From Sclerotinia nivalis (taxonomy: Eukaryota > Ascomycota > Leotiomycetes > Helotiales > Sclerotiniaceae): a stretch of DNA of 64,000 bases. How positions within the stretch are numbered: position 1 is the stretch's first letter; the number at the start of each line of letters is the position of its first letter. Shown one piece after another: positions 10,101 to 21,684 of the stretch. The stretch covers positions 1,488,001-1,552,000 of the forward strand of contig JAPEIS010000011.1 in NCBI GenBank assembly GCA_029531795.1, in the 5' to 3' direction. The notes beneath the pieces are model-generated. The model did not search any database. It was given only the letters and a program-made list of their open reading frames with translations, and had not been told where the DNA came from. Both the position numbers and the translations under genes were made by a program.

Positions 10101-12954
10101 TCACGCTGTAACCTGTCTTGCCTCATACACCCCATTGGCAATTTTCCTACTCGTTTCAATATCCACCCAATTACCTCCCGTTGGAGCCAATGACTCATCT
10201 GCAAATGGGTCTGATTCCTCTGCACCTTTAACTGCTTCCAGTCTCGAAATACTGATACCATTGCCAAGAATTGGCCTTTGAACTTCCCACCTGGCTTCGG
10301 CGTGATCTGGTTGTTGAACTGCACCATCTGGTCCGGAGAATAAGGCGCTCATTTTATGCCATTCATGATTTAGAGTAATATCTCCAAGACGCCAAACGAT
10401 AGAGCGTTTGTCACGATAGTGGGTGCCAGTAGGTTTGGATTTACATACGGCAGCTCCAGCGCCTGCATATTTACCTATGATGACGAGGTTGTTAAAAGCT
10501 ACGGCATCGGAAGAGAAAGCTGGATTGAGCGCGTACTCGATGATAAGACCAAGCTTATCACCAACAGGTTTCCACGCTGGTTTCAACAGCACAGGTGAAT
10601 GTGCAGCCATATCCTGATCATCGAGATGCACTCGATAAGTGAATGCTGGCGATATTTTATGCGATACTGATCCAAGGTCAACTGTGAATTCGTCCGGTTT
10701 CTCTGATGAGACTGGATGAATGAATGTTCTGTTAGGGCCGATAGCTTCTAGGGCGGGGAAGTTGTTGATGCGGATTGTCTCGGTTCCTATTTATGTTAGA
10801 CTTTGCAGCCGCATGTATTGGGACTGACTTACCTGTTGCTGGTAACGGGGTACCATTCGCTGATGATATGTAGATCAAAGCGATCTCCCCGCTGATTTTG
10901 ACTGTTTTAACTGTCCCATTTTCTATAGTGGCGCTGACAGTCTCTATCATTGACGCATTGAGGCCAGGGTGGTGCATATCAGCATGCTTGACCACGGCAT
11001 GATTTGAAAGAGAATGCCCGGAACGAATTGAGTTTGTATCAGACACACTTGGTGCACCATAGCCATGGCCAAGTTCTGAAATAGCTGCGAATGCTGCCGC
11101 ACGTGCTGCCCCCGGTGGGAGAGCCGGCGAAGGAGGCAAATTGTTTTCTATGCTTCCTACCTCAAGATTAGGCGAAGGAACATAGACCGTATTTCGAACA
11201 TCTCTTCGACCTCGGACGGTACCAACTTTTCGAGCTGAAGTGGTCATTTGAGATGAACGCAAGGTATTGGCGACATTTGACAATGCAGCTTGCGCATCTG
11301 CATCTTGCTCGGGAATGGGCTGATCTCGAATGTCTAGCTTAAATTGAGGTTCGTTCTGCTCATGCGCCTCTTGTTGAGCTTGCGATATAGGATCATCCAT
11401 GGCTGCCGGTACCGAGAAGCCTTCAGAATCCTTCTGGGTTTCTTTGAAATGCGATGGGGGTGGACCTGGAGGTGGTTCAACCTCCGATAGATCCATCATT
11501 CCCGGGCTTGGTACACCATTAGAGGTAGCTGGCCTAACCATATCCAATACGCTTAATGATTCTTGACCCATACCATTAGAATTGCCATTAGGTTGCAGTG
11601 TGTCTCGATTCGATGGTGATTCAGGGAGAGCAGAGAGTCGGTTGTCTTGCGAAGCGGAGTCTCGTAAGTTGTTTGATGAAGTATGAGGTGACAGATTTGG
11701 TCGTCCCGAACTACTGTTGGAATTGCGATTTAAAGTTGAGAATCCCTTGTTCGGTGACGGGGCGCGAGCAAATCCTCCATGAATGCTTTGGCGTCTACGT
11801 TGAAGCATCGTGCCAAAGCGGCTCTTTATCTTCGACTCTAGATTTAACATGTTAGTATATGTCACAAAATAACGTAGCACTATGTAGAAACAAAGGATTT
11901 CAAGGACTGTCACTTACCACCAGAACCTTCTTGCTTGGATATATCACTGGCAGCAGCTGAGTGTGTAGACCGTGGGGTAGGAGGGGGTAATGGTAATGTG
12001 GTACCGCCACTATCTCCAGCGCTAGAAAGATGTCTATTGGACCGCTCCGTGACGGGCCTACCACCGGTAGTTGCTTCCGACCAATTCCTAATTTCCTGAG
12101 CAGTGTCTACCTCTAATAATGCTGTTAGGGTCTGCTCAACGGCTACTCGACTTCTCTCAATTCTATCGGCTTCATGGGTTTCGAATTGCGTAAGGATATC
12201 TCGTAGGTGATTCAAGCGTCTTTCGTCTACCGCCTGAAGGCTTTCATATATGAATGGAGCCTGGGCTTGCCACTGTTGTTCAGCATTCTGGAATTTAGCA
12301 GCCGCATTTTCCACCTTCTGCGTACTTGCTTTCCCCCCCTTCTTGCTGAGCTTGTCCGATGCATGCTGCGCATCTTCTACTTCCTTAGCCATAGCCGTGA
12401 GGTTGCCTTGTATTGTTGTCATTGCCTGCATTTCTCGGTTTTGTGTAGCAAATTGTCGCAAAGGTTGTTCAACATCCTTCGAAATTCTTTCGGATAGATT
12501 GTAATGAGCATCCGCGATTGATTCGACCGAATTCACGATTTTTCTCCATGGTGCATCAAATACCCTAATGTCCGGTTAGCTCATATCGAGTCCGGATGTC
12601 CCAAAATGCCATACCCCAATTCTCCTCCAGTTTCTTGTAAAGGCTTGCGCGCAAGCTTTCGGAGGCTGGCAGCATATTGTTCTTCTACTTTCCGACGTTC
12701 CTAATAAATGTGTGAACGGTATGCATTCGCAGAGTCCGACAATACATACCTGCAACCAATCTGCAATTTCCGCATTCACTTTATTTATCCTCTTCACACG
12801 CTCATTAAGTTTTGTTGCCGCTGCTGCTGGTTGTAATCGATCCTGTACCGGAGTTAGCAAATGAGTTTGATGGCAGTACGGTATGGTATAGTTCTGCGAC
12901 AAAAGGATTACTTACCAGCATAGCAGGATATTCTTGACGGTCGACTGCCTCCAT
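10101..12954 (-). CDS. SYP1: Endocytosis adaptor SYP1 (F-BAR plus mu-homology domain)
   Basis: SYP1/FCHO proteins are early endocytic adaptors that bend membrane through an N-terminal F-BAR domain and bind cargo through a C-terminal mu-homology domain. Six exons are inferred: 12954-12916, 12842-12750, 12700-12615, 12564-11918, 11837-10833, 10786-10101. All introns are GT..AG with CTAAC-like branch sites, and the joined frame gives 851 aa. The F-BAR domain (about 1-270) begins MEAVDRQEYPAMLDRLQP and continues RVKRINKVNAEIADWLQERRKVEEQY, close to filamentous-fungal SYP1. Residues about 290-590 are a disordered Ser/Pro linker with an SRFGTMLQRRR basic patch. The mu-homology domain (about 595-851) contains GEIALIYISS, ETIRINNFP and ISPAFTYRV. 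Both domains are complete and I see no break. Confidence 0.95.
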
Positions 12955-13884
12955 ATTTGTGGTTGTTGTAATCTTAACTTCCCAATAAGTTGATCATCTG
13001 TGTAACTAATGATCATTCATAATCATATAGCAACGATTGAAGAAGATCTTTGGACCTTATGGTAATGGTGGTAGTAGTACTTTATTGTAAACAATGATGA
13101 GTTATAATTGTACATGTATTTGCATATTGAGATAGTCTTGAATTACTAAGTGAGAGAGAGTATTAATTATTAATATATCATGCTTTCGGAATTAGATGTT
13201 CTATGTTCTCCACGATTCCCAACCTCGAAGGAGCGAAAGCGGCTCTTCTGGAATTAATTGGTTGGAGCTTCTCGGTTGCTTCCATAATGCTTGTAATCCT
13301 TGTTAGAAAATCATGCAATGCAATGAATGGAGCACGTGATGATTCAATGAAGAAGAACTTCAAGGTTGTCGCGAACCCGCCTCAGAAACCCATTGATGAA
13401 GCAACAATCCTATTTAGATTTTGTAGCTAACCGGATTATTAAGGGAGACCAAGAAAAGAGGGGAACATTCCGAAATCTCTGGATATACTCGACCATATAC
13501 CATTTAAGTATTGATTGTACTTTTTCATCTTTCTCATCTAATTCATCCATAACTTCATATTTTGTATAAAAAACCTCCGGACTTTATCCGATAACTTTAG
13601 AGACAGAGATAACTAAAGAAAGAGATCATCTCGTATTCAATGCCTATAATCACCTCGGATAAAATAGCTTTTCATCAAATGAGAGAAGACAATCTTATGA
13701 GAACACGCAATTCATGAGTCGACACAACCTTTGCAATTGCCCAGTTTATCATTCTTTGGATCCTCTTGGTTTGACAATATGGACTCCACAACAGACTGGA
13801 AGCAAGAGTTAAAAGCCTCTGAACGATATGATAATATCTTAAAGCTGTAAAGTGGTACTATTCTGACTCAACACATGAACTGCC
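12955..13884. other. Divergent promoter region between SYP1 and the kinase gene
   Basis: No confident gene. A 61-codon minus-strand frame (13178-13363) overlaps a 75-codon plus-strand frame (13203-13430). The minus frame (FIALHDFLTRITSIMEATEKL) reads more like protein, but an in-frame stop lies just upstream and I recognise no family; it could be a gene remnant. Confidence 0.4.
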
Positions 13885-15265
13885 ATGGCTAATTATCCTA
13901 AAAATAGGAAGAAACATCTCTCGCTTGGCGGCCTCAGTGGTAATACACAGAAAACTGCTTTCGAGATAGAATCAGAAGCTTATAATTCTTCGTCATCTAG
14001 AGTGAGTTAATGGTTTCAAATTTCGGTGTCATCTATCACGTGAGCAACATATCCCTTTGGCCATGATACTCTTCTGCTTCCATATCATTTCCTTCTTGAA
14101 CCGTAGACAGAAGAGATTTTCACCCCTCTGTTGCGTTACTATATCTCTCACTGTCGGAATCTTACTGACACAACAAAATAGGCTGCCTACGATGATTTAT
14201 GCAATCCTACTGAGCCAAATGCTGAAGTCTCTTCATCAGAAACTTTTTCTGCACCCAAAAGCCCCGGTATAACCATAGGGCCTTATAACAACTGTCACCA
14301 TATCTCTAGTGGTGCTGTTTCTCAAGTTTATAGATGTGATACTGAGGAGGGTTCTTACGCACTAAAAGTGATTACAGAAACACATAACATGGAACCACAT
14401 TCCCCGACTCGTGAAATTGCTATCCTGAAAAGGCTCTCTCACCCTTCCTTAATTTCACTTCATACGACAATTTATGATCAGGAATCGAGATTGGTCTTGC
14501 TGTTGCCATATATGCCATATACTTTATCTGACCTACTATCAAGAAGTAGTAATGGCCTCAACGTAGGCACAACTAAAAAGATCTTCAAAGAATTATTATC
14601 CGGACTTGCATATCTTCACGCAGAGCAAATAATTCACCGTGATATATCACCGTCCAATATTCTCTTACCTCATGATATCAATGGCAAGGATCCCATCGTC
14701 ATTACCGATTTTGGCACCGCATGGCATCCAAGCATCTCTTCATCTACCGAGCCCACTGACCAAAAATGTCTTGAGGTTGGTACTACGTGCTACCGCGGTC
14801 CCGAGACTCTCTTCTCCAATACATCTTACACTACTTCTCTTGATCTCTGGTCCACTGGTGTACTACTCGCCGAATGCCTTCGCTCGCCTCCCTTCCCACT
14901 CCTGGAAAGTCGACGCGGCGATGAAGATGGGAATCAATTGGGACTGATTTTAAGTATGTTCAGGACTCTTGGAACACCGACCGAGGAAACATGGCCGGAG
15001 GCAATGAAGTGGAAAACCAATCCGTTCCAATGGTGGAACATTTTCCCGAGAAAATCATGGGAAGAACTACTACCGGATGCTGAGGAGGATGGGAGGGATT
15101 TAGTCGCGAGTCTGGTTATTTATGAAAGTGGCAAGAGGTTGACTGCGGATCAGGTAATTTACCCATGAAGACCGATTCTGTAAAGTCAAAGGCTGTTCGC
15201 TAATTCCTACCCTTTAGGCATTAAAACATTCGTTCTTCGTTGAAAAACTGGAATCAAGGGATTAG
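13885..15265 (+). CDS. CDK-activating-kinase-like Ser/Thr protein kinase (Csk1/Cak1 type)
   Basis: A CMGC-type kinase most like the monomeric CDK-activating kinases of fungi. Three exons are inferred: 13885-14001, 14182-15153, 15218-15265, giving 378 aa. The first intron is long for this window (180 nt, GTGAGT..TACTGACA..AATAG), so the N-terminal exon is less certain than the rest. The ATP-binding lysine (YALKV, K101), the helix-C Glu (REIAIL, E117), the catalytic loop HRDISPSN (D193, N198) and DFG (215-217) are present. The glycine loop is degenerate (SSGAVSQVY instead of GxGxxG), which is typical of Cak1/Csk1 enzymes. The activation segment ends VGTTCYRGPE, close to the CDK-type Y-R-x-PE. 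The last exon adds ALKHSFFVEKL, the usual closing helix. A smaller CDK-like kinase of another subfamily is the main alternative. Confidence 0.85.
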
Positions 15266-15707
15266 CTTCCATATATTCATTCAGAGATAACTTCTAAACA
15301 AGGTCAAGTGATGATTTCTTGCTTCTTGCCACTACTCAGTACTATTTACAATTTCACGTTTCATATTGCATGTTGATCAGATCCGTGGTTTTACTGGAAC
15401 ACATCATAGTTCCAGACTGATACCTCTACAAGTGATTTTCTATTGCCAAGCTGACTACCCAAAACAATTGTTTGAACCCGAACTCTCACAAAGCCAAATA
15501 CCATCGCTCATTCTCAGATTAAGCAAGAAATACCAATCCGCATGCTCAAAACGAAATTATCCACCCATCCACCCAATCTCCCCTTATTTCAAAGGTTCAG
15601 ACGACAATCCATAGCAAATTTCATCCTCAAAAACGAAATCCCACCTCATTCTTTCCTCCAATTCCATCTCCAATCCCGATTTTCAGCCGCCATGACCCCA
15701 AATCCCC
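15266..15707. other. Convergent 3' spacer
   Basis: Short region between the convergent kinase and secreted-protein genes. The 82-codon plus frame at 15366-15614 has no recognisable features, and I see no gene. Confidence 0.6.
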
Positions 15708-16094
15708 CTATACAACCGTAATCGGCTTTCGCATAACAGATTGATCAAGACAATCGGTTTGATGGCAACAAGTCATATTGGCCGGGTACTCCATATCGAT
15801 ACTACAATCGACAGCATGTGGGTATGGTGCCGCGTTGTCTTTGCAAAGGGTACCAAAAGTCTGGTCGTCGAGCTCGCAGCATTTCCAATAGCACTATATC
15901 GTTAGTTTTTACTCGAGCTCATATATTCCGACGGGAATATTGTATGAAGAGATTTAAAGAATCAGAAAAATACTAACAGTTCCCTGATCACCACCACCAC
16001 CACCACCATTCGGTGGAATCTGAGGATTTGGAACCGAGAATACGGCGCCTGCGAGGAAAGCTGCCGCGATGATGGTTTGTGTGATGAAATGCAT
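15708..16094 (-). CDS. Small secreted cysteine-rich protein, 100 aa
   Basis: Two exons: 16094-15978 and 15893-15708, with an 84-nt intron (GTTAGT..AAAACTAACGATATAG). The start was set at MHFITQTIIAAAFLAGAVFS, a clean signal peptide with likely cleavage after AVFS or nearby, and not at an in-frame ATG 19 codons upstream that would bury it. A short Pro and poly-Gly linker (PPNGGGGGGD) leads into a compact domain with eight cysteines arranged C-x3-CC-x10-C-x12-C-x11-CC-x4-C. The order C..CC..C..C..CC..C is that of hydrophobins, but the spacings fit neither hydrophobin class and the domain is not notably hydrophobic. Probably extracellular: a candidate small secreted or effector-like protein, function unknown. 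Confidence 0.8.
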
Positions 16095-17807
16095 TTTTTG
16101 TAAATTCTTGAAGTTTGAAGTTTGAGGCTGTCGAAAAGGATTTGTTCTCAATGATATGCTTTTCTCAAAATAACGCGAGGAAGCACCTAAATATATAGAA
16201 CCTACCTACCTGTCTCCAGAAACCTCCACACATTCCTCGATAAAGAACCGTTTTTCCAAGAATGTGGAAAGAGAATACCGAGAGGTTTGTCAGTTGAGCC
16301 TGCGTTCTGAAAGCTTATTTGAGGGATGTGCACAGCTTCACAGCAGCAATTTCTCAGCCTACCAGCTCCGACGCAAGGGAGGATGAACCAACGGGGCTAG
16401 AATCAAAATCTCCGCCACGGTTTTGTGGCGTGGGTGATAATTCACGGGTCGGTGGTCATCGGGTTCTTCGTATCGAGATACTGTGCATACGATGCGCGAA
16501 AAAATCAATCCCGATTTCTACGTCGGGACCTCATTTTATCCTTAACATCTACCTGATATCTTAAGATTTACAGTCAAATAGTCTCCAGAGCTAGATCCCC
16601 TCAATATTTCAACATCCCAAAATCCACCCCTCAAATCATCTCTCAAACCACTCAACTCCAATCCGCGCCAAATAAAACATAAAACACAAACACACACAAA
16701 ACATTTCCAAACCCAAACCCAATTACTCTCAATCCCATTCCATCCCATCCATCATATAAAAAGAGCTCATCCATCCGGGGCTGAAATCCAAAATCTCCCC
16801 ACACACTATACCTTCCAGCTTCCCTCTTCCGACCTTCAACTTCCGACCCTCAACTCTCAACTCTCAACCAATAACCAATAACCATGCACTCCTATCCTAT
16901 ATATGGAATCAAGATGTAGTTGTGACATCCTAATTTTCTGATCTTCTGATACCTTTAATCTTTTACCTCTTACCTCTTACCTCTTACCTCTTACCTCTTA
17001 CCTCTTACCTCTTACCTCTTACCTCTTACCTCTTACCTCTTACCTCTTACCTCTTAATTTTCCTTTTAACCTTTAACATAATATCTTACCTAAGAAACCG
17101 CAAACGAAAACTAAGATATGCACATTATTCTAGATCTATTGCGTGGAGCCGATGAATATCGATAGTCTCGAGCTTTTACTACCTACCTACCTAGTAATAT
17201 TGTCTCACCCACTCAGACTCTTAGCAAAGCCCACGAAAGCATACACCGAGACTTCGTCTCGATTCTAGAAGTTGATAACCACTCATTCCAAGCCAGTGAT
17301 ATCCCTAACCGACCTGTCACAATCTTCAAAATTGAAGTTCCAATGCATATTGTCAGCAGATATATATCTCGTCAAAATCACAAAAGCTCACATGCATGCA
17401 CAAAAGACTTGCATCTAGATTCTAGAATATCATTGCTTTCATTCTAGGACCAGCCCAGCTCTTAAGATACACTCCATATCATATCATCAATGTCTCAACG
17501 CCATGCTTCAATGCAAGAGCACCGCTACTCAGTAGAAATTCTTAACTGGAAAGATGTTGCCATTGCCCATTGCCCACACCCCTATTATCCATTAACCATT
17601 ATCCATTAACTCATCAAAGACATATCTCCATAAATGACATTCCTGCAATAATTGCATCCCGGTAACCGTATCCCCAAATAATCCAAAGTGTGAAATTAAA
17701 CGTCTGATGATATCAATTCGTGTTTATGTCAGTTACAGTAATGGCCAGCCATATTTTGTTTATCGTATCTTATTATCGTATCCGTCTCGTATTAATGTCA
17801 TTTCAGC
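16095..17807. other. Intergenic region
   Basis: No supported gene. It contains the promoter of the secreted-protein gene, C/A-rich low complexity near 16620-16760, the CTCTTAC minisatellite, and an AT-rich stretch into the 3' end of the next gene. A 123-codon plus-strand frame beginning at 17826 is the antisense shadow of that gene. Confidence 0.55.
16967..17050. repeat. Perfect 7-bp minisatellite, (CTCTTAC)x12
   Basis: Twelve exact tandem copies of CTCTTAC (84 bp), preceded by related degenerate TTTTACC copies and ending in a partial CTCTTA. The unit does not match the fungal telomere repeat (TTAGGG/CCCTAA), so this is not an interstitial telomere. Confidence 0.95.
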
Positions 17808-19262
17808 TCAAATAGCGTAGAAGTCGTGTTCGACGGTGTGCTCAGAGCTGAGCTCATCGGAATTAAACATGTTGACCTCATCCAAAAGCTCATCATCCCA
17901 CATGGAGCCATGAGCTTGCATAAAGTCACCACCACTGGTAAAGACGCTATCAGTGAGAAGTTCAGTAACATCACCAGTAATCTCAAAGTCCTCAAATTCC
18001 TGCTCCTCAATCTGTCCCAGGGAATCGTGGTTGCCGCTCAAGTTCTTGGTACCGCGCTTGCGATTACGAGCAGTAACTCCCTGGCCGTGATTGCGGGTAC
18101 GAATAGGGATTTCCTGATCATGGTCGTGACCAACAGCAAAGCTGCTGGGTGCGTCGGAATGCATGCCGAGAGCCGCATCATCGTCGCCACACGCTGATCT
18201 TCTCTTTCTTGGCGAAGCTCCCACCTGACCAGAAGAACTGGCGTAGCCACTGTCATAATCTGTGGTGCTCATAGGAGGTGTACCAGAGTTGCCAGTACCA
18301 TCATCAAAGATATGATCCAAGACACTGACATTCCAAACATGTCCATGAGTGTTGCATTTCCAGGTACTGGTTCTTTCCGCACCAGCTACGGTATCTCTGA
18401 GCTCATCGATCCATCCCAATTGCTCAACTACTCCTCCTGGTAAAATCTCCCAGTATTTCTTCTTGCGGTTGATTATATCACCAACAAAAATTCGTACGAC
18501 CGGATCATCTCCCAACTTTTCAGCTCGATAAACCCTACCTCCTGAAAGGAGAAGCATGGGAATGCGAAAGTCTGGATTTTCTGACTGTGGGAGAACATTT
18601 GCTCTGCGACCACCATACAATGGCTCGGCAATTGTTGGTCGAGAATAATGTAAAATGAATTGTCGGATTGCGTACTTGAAATCAGACTTTGGCTCCTTCA
18701 CACAATCCGGAATCTGACAACAAAACACAGCAACATGCTTGAGATGTGCTTGCACGTGCATGGGATCGACAAAAGTGGCATTTGTATGTGCCTTTCGGAA
18801 GCTGGTCGAGCTGTCCGGGGTTCTGACTCGGGCGGATGAAGGGGCTTCATCATTATCAACAGGAAAATGATTGGAATCCTTTGTAACAGAGGTATGTTCA
18901 GGAAGCTCGGTGATTGGGTCATAGTAATTGACTGAAGTGATTGAATGTGAACCAGACTTTGGGAAGTTTGAATCGAGTACTAGTGCAGGATCAACTTCCA
19001 TAGGAAAGGGACAGTTGAAATTTGGGACATCCATCTGATGAACCATATTGGTTTGAGTGAGCTCAGGATCAAGGGTTTCCTCTGAGTCACCTTGGTATCC
19101 ATCGACATCTCCGAATTTGGAATCAAAAGGAGAATTAAGGAGAGTCTCTTGAAGGGGGGTGATAGGTGTAGAATGAATGATAGGATAGATATCTTCGTGG
19201 TCAGCAAATCCTGTCTTGCTCTTTGACAAGGGATTGATAGCTTTGAAGGCCTCAGGTGCCAT
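17808..19262 (-). CDS. Hypothetical protein, 484 aa, single large exon
   Basis: I do not recognise a family. The long intact frame begins with a good start context (AGCACAATGG). The N-terminal third is acidic and disordered. The central block (about residues 165-315) looks folded: a CC-containing strand (VAVFCCQIPDC), RQFILHYSRPT, RIPMLLLSGGRVYRAEKL, RIFVGDIINRKKKYWEIL and WKCNTHGHVWNVSVLDH. The C-terminus has basic patches (SPRKRRS, ARNRKRGTK) that could act as nuclear signals, followed by an acidic tail, a layout common in nuclear regulators. An upstream exon is possible: 19568-19398 reads MTNSKSHLRIHTSG..., and a GT..AG intron (19397-19287) would join it in frame. Whether that exon is coding or only leader cannot be decided from sequence. 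Confidence 0.8.
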   Translation of the reverse strand: MAPEAFKAINPLSKSKTGFADHEDIYPIIHSTPITPLQETLLNSPFDSKFGDVDGYQGDSEETLDPELTQTNMVHQMDVPNFNCPFPMEVDPALVLDSNFPKSGSHSITSVNYYDPITELPEHTSVTKDSNHFPVDNDEAPSSARVRTPDSSTSFRKAHTNATFVDPMHVQAHLKHVAVFCCQIPDCVKEPKSDFKYAIRQFILHYSRPTIAEPLYGGRRANVLPQSENPDFRIPMLLLSGGRVYRAEKLGDDPVVRIFVGDIINRKKKYWEILPGGVVEQLGWIDELRDTVAGAERTSTWKCNTHGHVWNVSVLDHIFDDGTGNSGTPPMSTTDYDSGYASSSGQVGASPRKRRSACGDDDAALGMHSDAPSSFAVGHDHDQEIPIRTRNHGQGVTARNRKRGTKNLSGNHDSLGQIEEQEFEDFEITGDVTELLTDSVFTSGGDFMQAHGSMWDDELLDEVNMFNSDELSSEHTVEHDFYAI

Positions 19263-21684
19263 TGTGCTTGATCGTGGGTAGTTGTTCTATTGTTGTTAAC
19301 GATTGTGGTTTAATGATTGTGGTTGTAAGGAGAAAGGAAAGGAAGCGAAGGTCCTCTGAAGGAGGTGGGATAATGTGGGCAATCGCTTAATAGTTACCTT
19401 TATCAATGGCATTGCACTGCCTCCGACAGTGACAGTGAATCGACCAGATATCGCCAGTTTCAAAGTTGAGCCAGTTTCAAGATACCAAAGATTCGGATTT
19501 TGCCATTCTCTGCCTTGATTTTGGACACCCGAGGTATGAATCCTCAGGTGAGATTTTGAGTTTGTCATGAAGAGTGCTTTATCTTGTTCCTTGAGATAAG
19601 TATCTTCAGGAAGACTAAGGGCTTTAAAGGAGATTTTATTTCTTGAGAAGTTGAGAAACTAAGTCATAAACCTAAAGAAAGAGACCAATTAGTTTTTGAG
19701 CACTCAAAGGATGAGTAAAAAACCATCAAACACTGGCTCCGGGAAGCTCAAAGTATGCAGGACCCAGTAGAATGGAAAGAGCCTCCAAAAATGTGCAAAC
19801 GTCTAGTGTTTATTCTCATTGGTGCAATTCATGATGAGTGATCAATGATAGGAAATGTAAAAGTCGCTAAAGAACTATCCAGACTGTAACTAAGTGAATA
19901 TAAAAAGTGGCTGGATCCGAATAGACAACTTGTTACCCGGTTAGATAACTTTTGATAGGTATTCAGGTATCTCATCCTTACTTTTGTTGAACGTACCTTC
20001 CAGACTTGACTTTTCTATTCTCGGGTGATAAATCAAAACATTACCCCTCACTCCCTCGTGCCTTCTTCATTGGGTATCAGTGTTTGTTAATACCTCATTG
20101 CTAGGAAGGTTTACTCCTAGAGCCCCAATTATATTCTTTTTGGGGTTTGAATTAAAATTACTTCCTTCATGTAGCTCCTAATTCAATATTGAAGACCGAG
20201 AAGACCGAGAAGACCGAGAACACGAGCCAGTTATCAGCTATCTTTACACTAGCTAGAGGGTGGAAGGAACAGAGGAGTGAAAGTAAAGCAAAAGCAGAAG
20301 ACTATAGGAAAATAGTGGGAAGAACGGAAAAGGAATGTACTGTATCTGCTACATAGGATATCTCCATTCCTGAAAGTTCTCCATAATTCCTTCTAATTAT
20401 ATCCCATCAATTTGAACTCCTTTCACCAGATTACCCTTCTTGAAATGTACCAAAGGTCATTACCATCAGACAAACCTATACATTTCTTGAAAAGAGTATT
20501 ACTGAAACTTTTCCTATGATCCCCATAGTTCTACTCAAATAACTTGCCAATATCAGAAATAAAGATAACTTGAAACCATCCTAGTAGCTCCTCAACAAAT
20601 CCTCAATGACTTCACCTTAATGACTTCACCTTAATGACTTCACTGCTTAACCTCCACAAAGGAACGGTAATAACATATTCACCCAGTGATCGGACCAGAG
20701 ATATAGTAGTGAATGGGGATCTATTTGAATGATAAAGTTTGTTCAGGTCATGTGAAGTCCGAAAGCCCGAGAGGTTCAAGGAAATAGGGTGCCCTGTGGA
20801 GGATTTTGCCATTGGTGATTGCATGCAGAAAAGAGACCAAGGGGGTGTCATTGAAGCTTGTAGGAACTTCCCTATGATACAATAGCTCCATGATTTTGAT
20901 AATTGCACTATCAGATTTCAGAAAAGGCTGGTGGGTTAATTGATGATGGTGCATAAACATACTGAAATGGGACATATATAGATCTTGTAGTATCAATAAC
21001 ACTCTCAATCTCTCAATTCAGATTTAAAAATCAAGAGATCCTCCAGGTCTAAAAGCTTAAAACTTCATTTTAGTATACAATTCATCTCCCTCACTACATG
21101 CCCGAATATTAGCAACCAACAAATCGGGCAGGTACAAGGAAGGCACTTGTACATATGACACTTCATTTTTATTTTTATTTTTGTTTGAAGTTCTTGTACC
21201 TATCTACATGTAGAAAGTAAGGAGAAACTTCTTTTTCCTTCCATTTCCACACTGAGTATTATATAGGCAATTACTGTAAGAGATGATCAGGAAGTTGCTC
21301 TACTTTTGAGTCCAAATCATGCCACAAAACTTCCCATTCTCAAGGATTTTCACATTAACCTCCAAGTAATAAACCATTTGCCATTCTAGGAAAGAAATAC
21401 TAACATACATAAACTTCAGCAAAACATGAAAATGTAATGAGAAATAGAATACAATTCCTCAAAATGCTAGGTCTACCAGCTGCTTACCTCCACACGGTAT
21501 TGTGAGACTCCCTCGTATAACCTCACCAACACCTCCACAAACTTCAATCGCGGCTATCTCGCAATTACTGCACAATATACCGGTACTAACTAAATCAGCT
21601 AATATGCAAACATTACCCTAAGCAGCAAAATCTCAAAAAGGAACATACAAATCGTGAAAAATGCTGTGCTGGTTTTGGCTATGG
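19263..21684. other. Long intergenic region (2.4 kb)
   Basis: Apart from the possible 5' exon at 19398-19568, no gene is supported. GAGAAGACC words repeat three times near 20193-20220, and ATGACTTCACCTTA repeats near 20605-20644. Two overlapping minus frames (20612-20908, 20748-21008) read MRVLLILQDLYMSHFSMFMHHH-like sequence with no family match; I leave them uncalled. Confidence 0.5.

Noticed and set aside
15708..16094. Calling the secreted protein a hydrophobin
   Set aside because: Cysteine order fits but spacing and hydrophobicity do not.
16967..17050. Interstitial telomere repeat
   Set aside because: The unit CTCTTAC differs from TTAGGG/CCCTAA in length and sequence.
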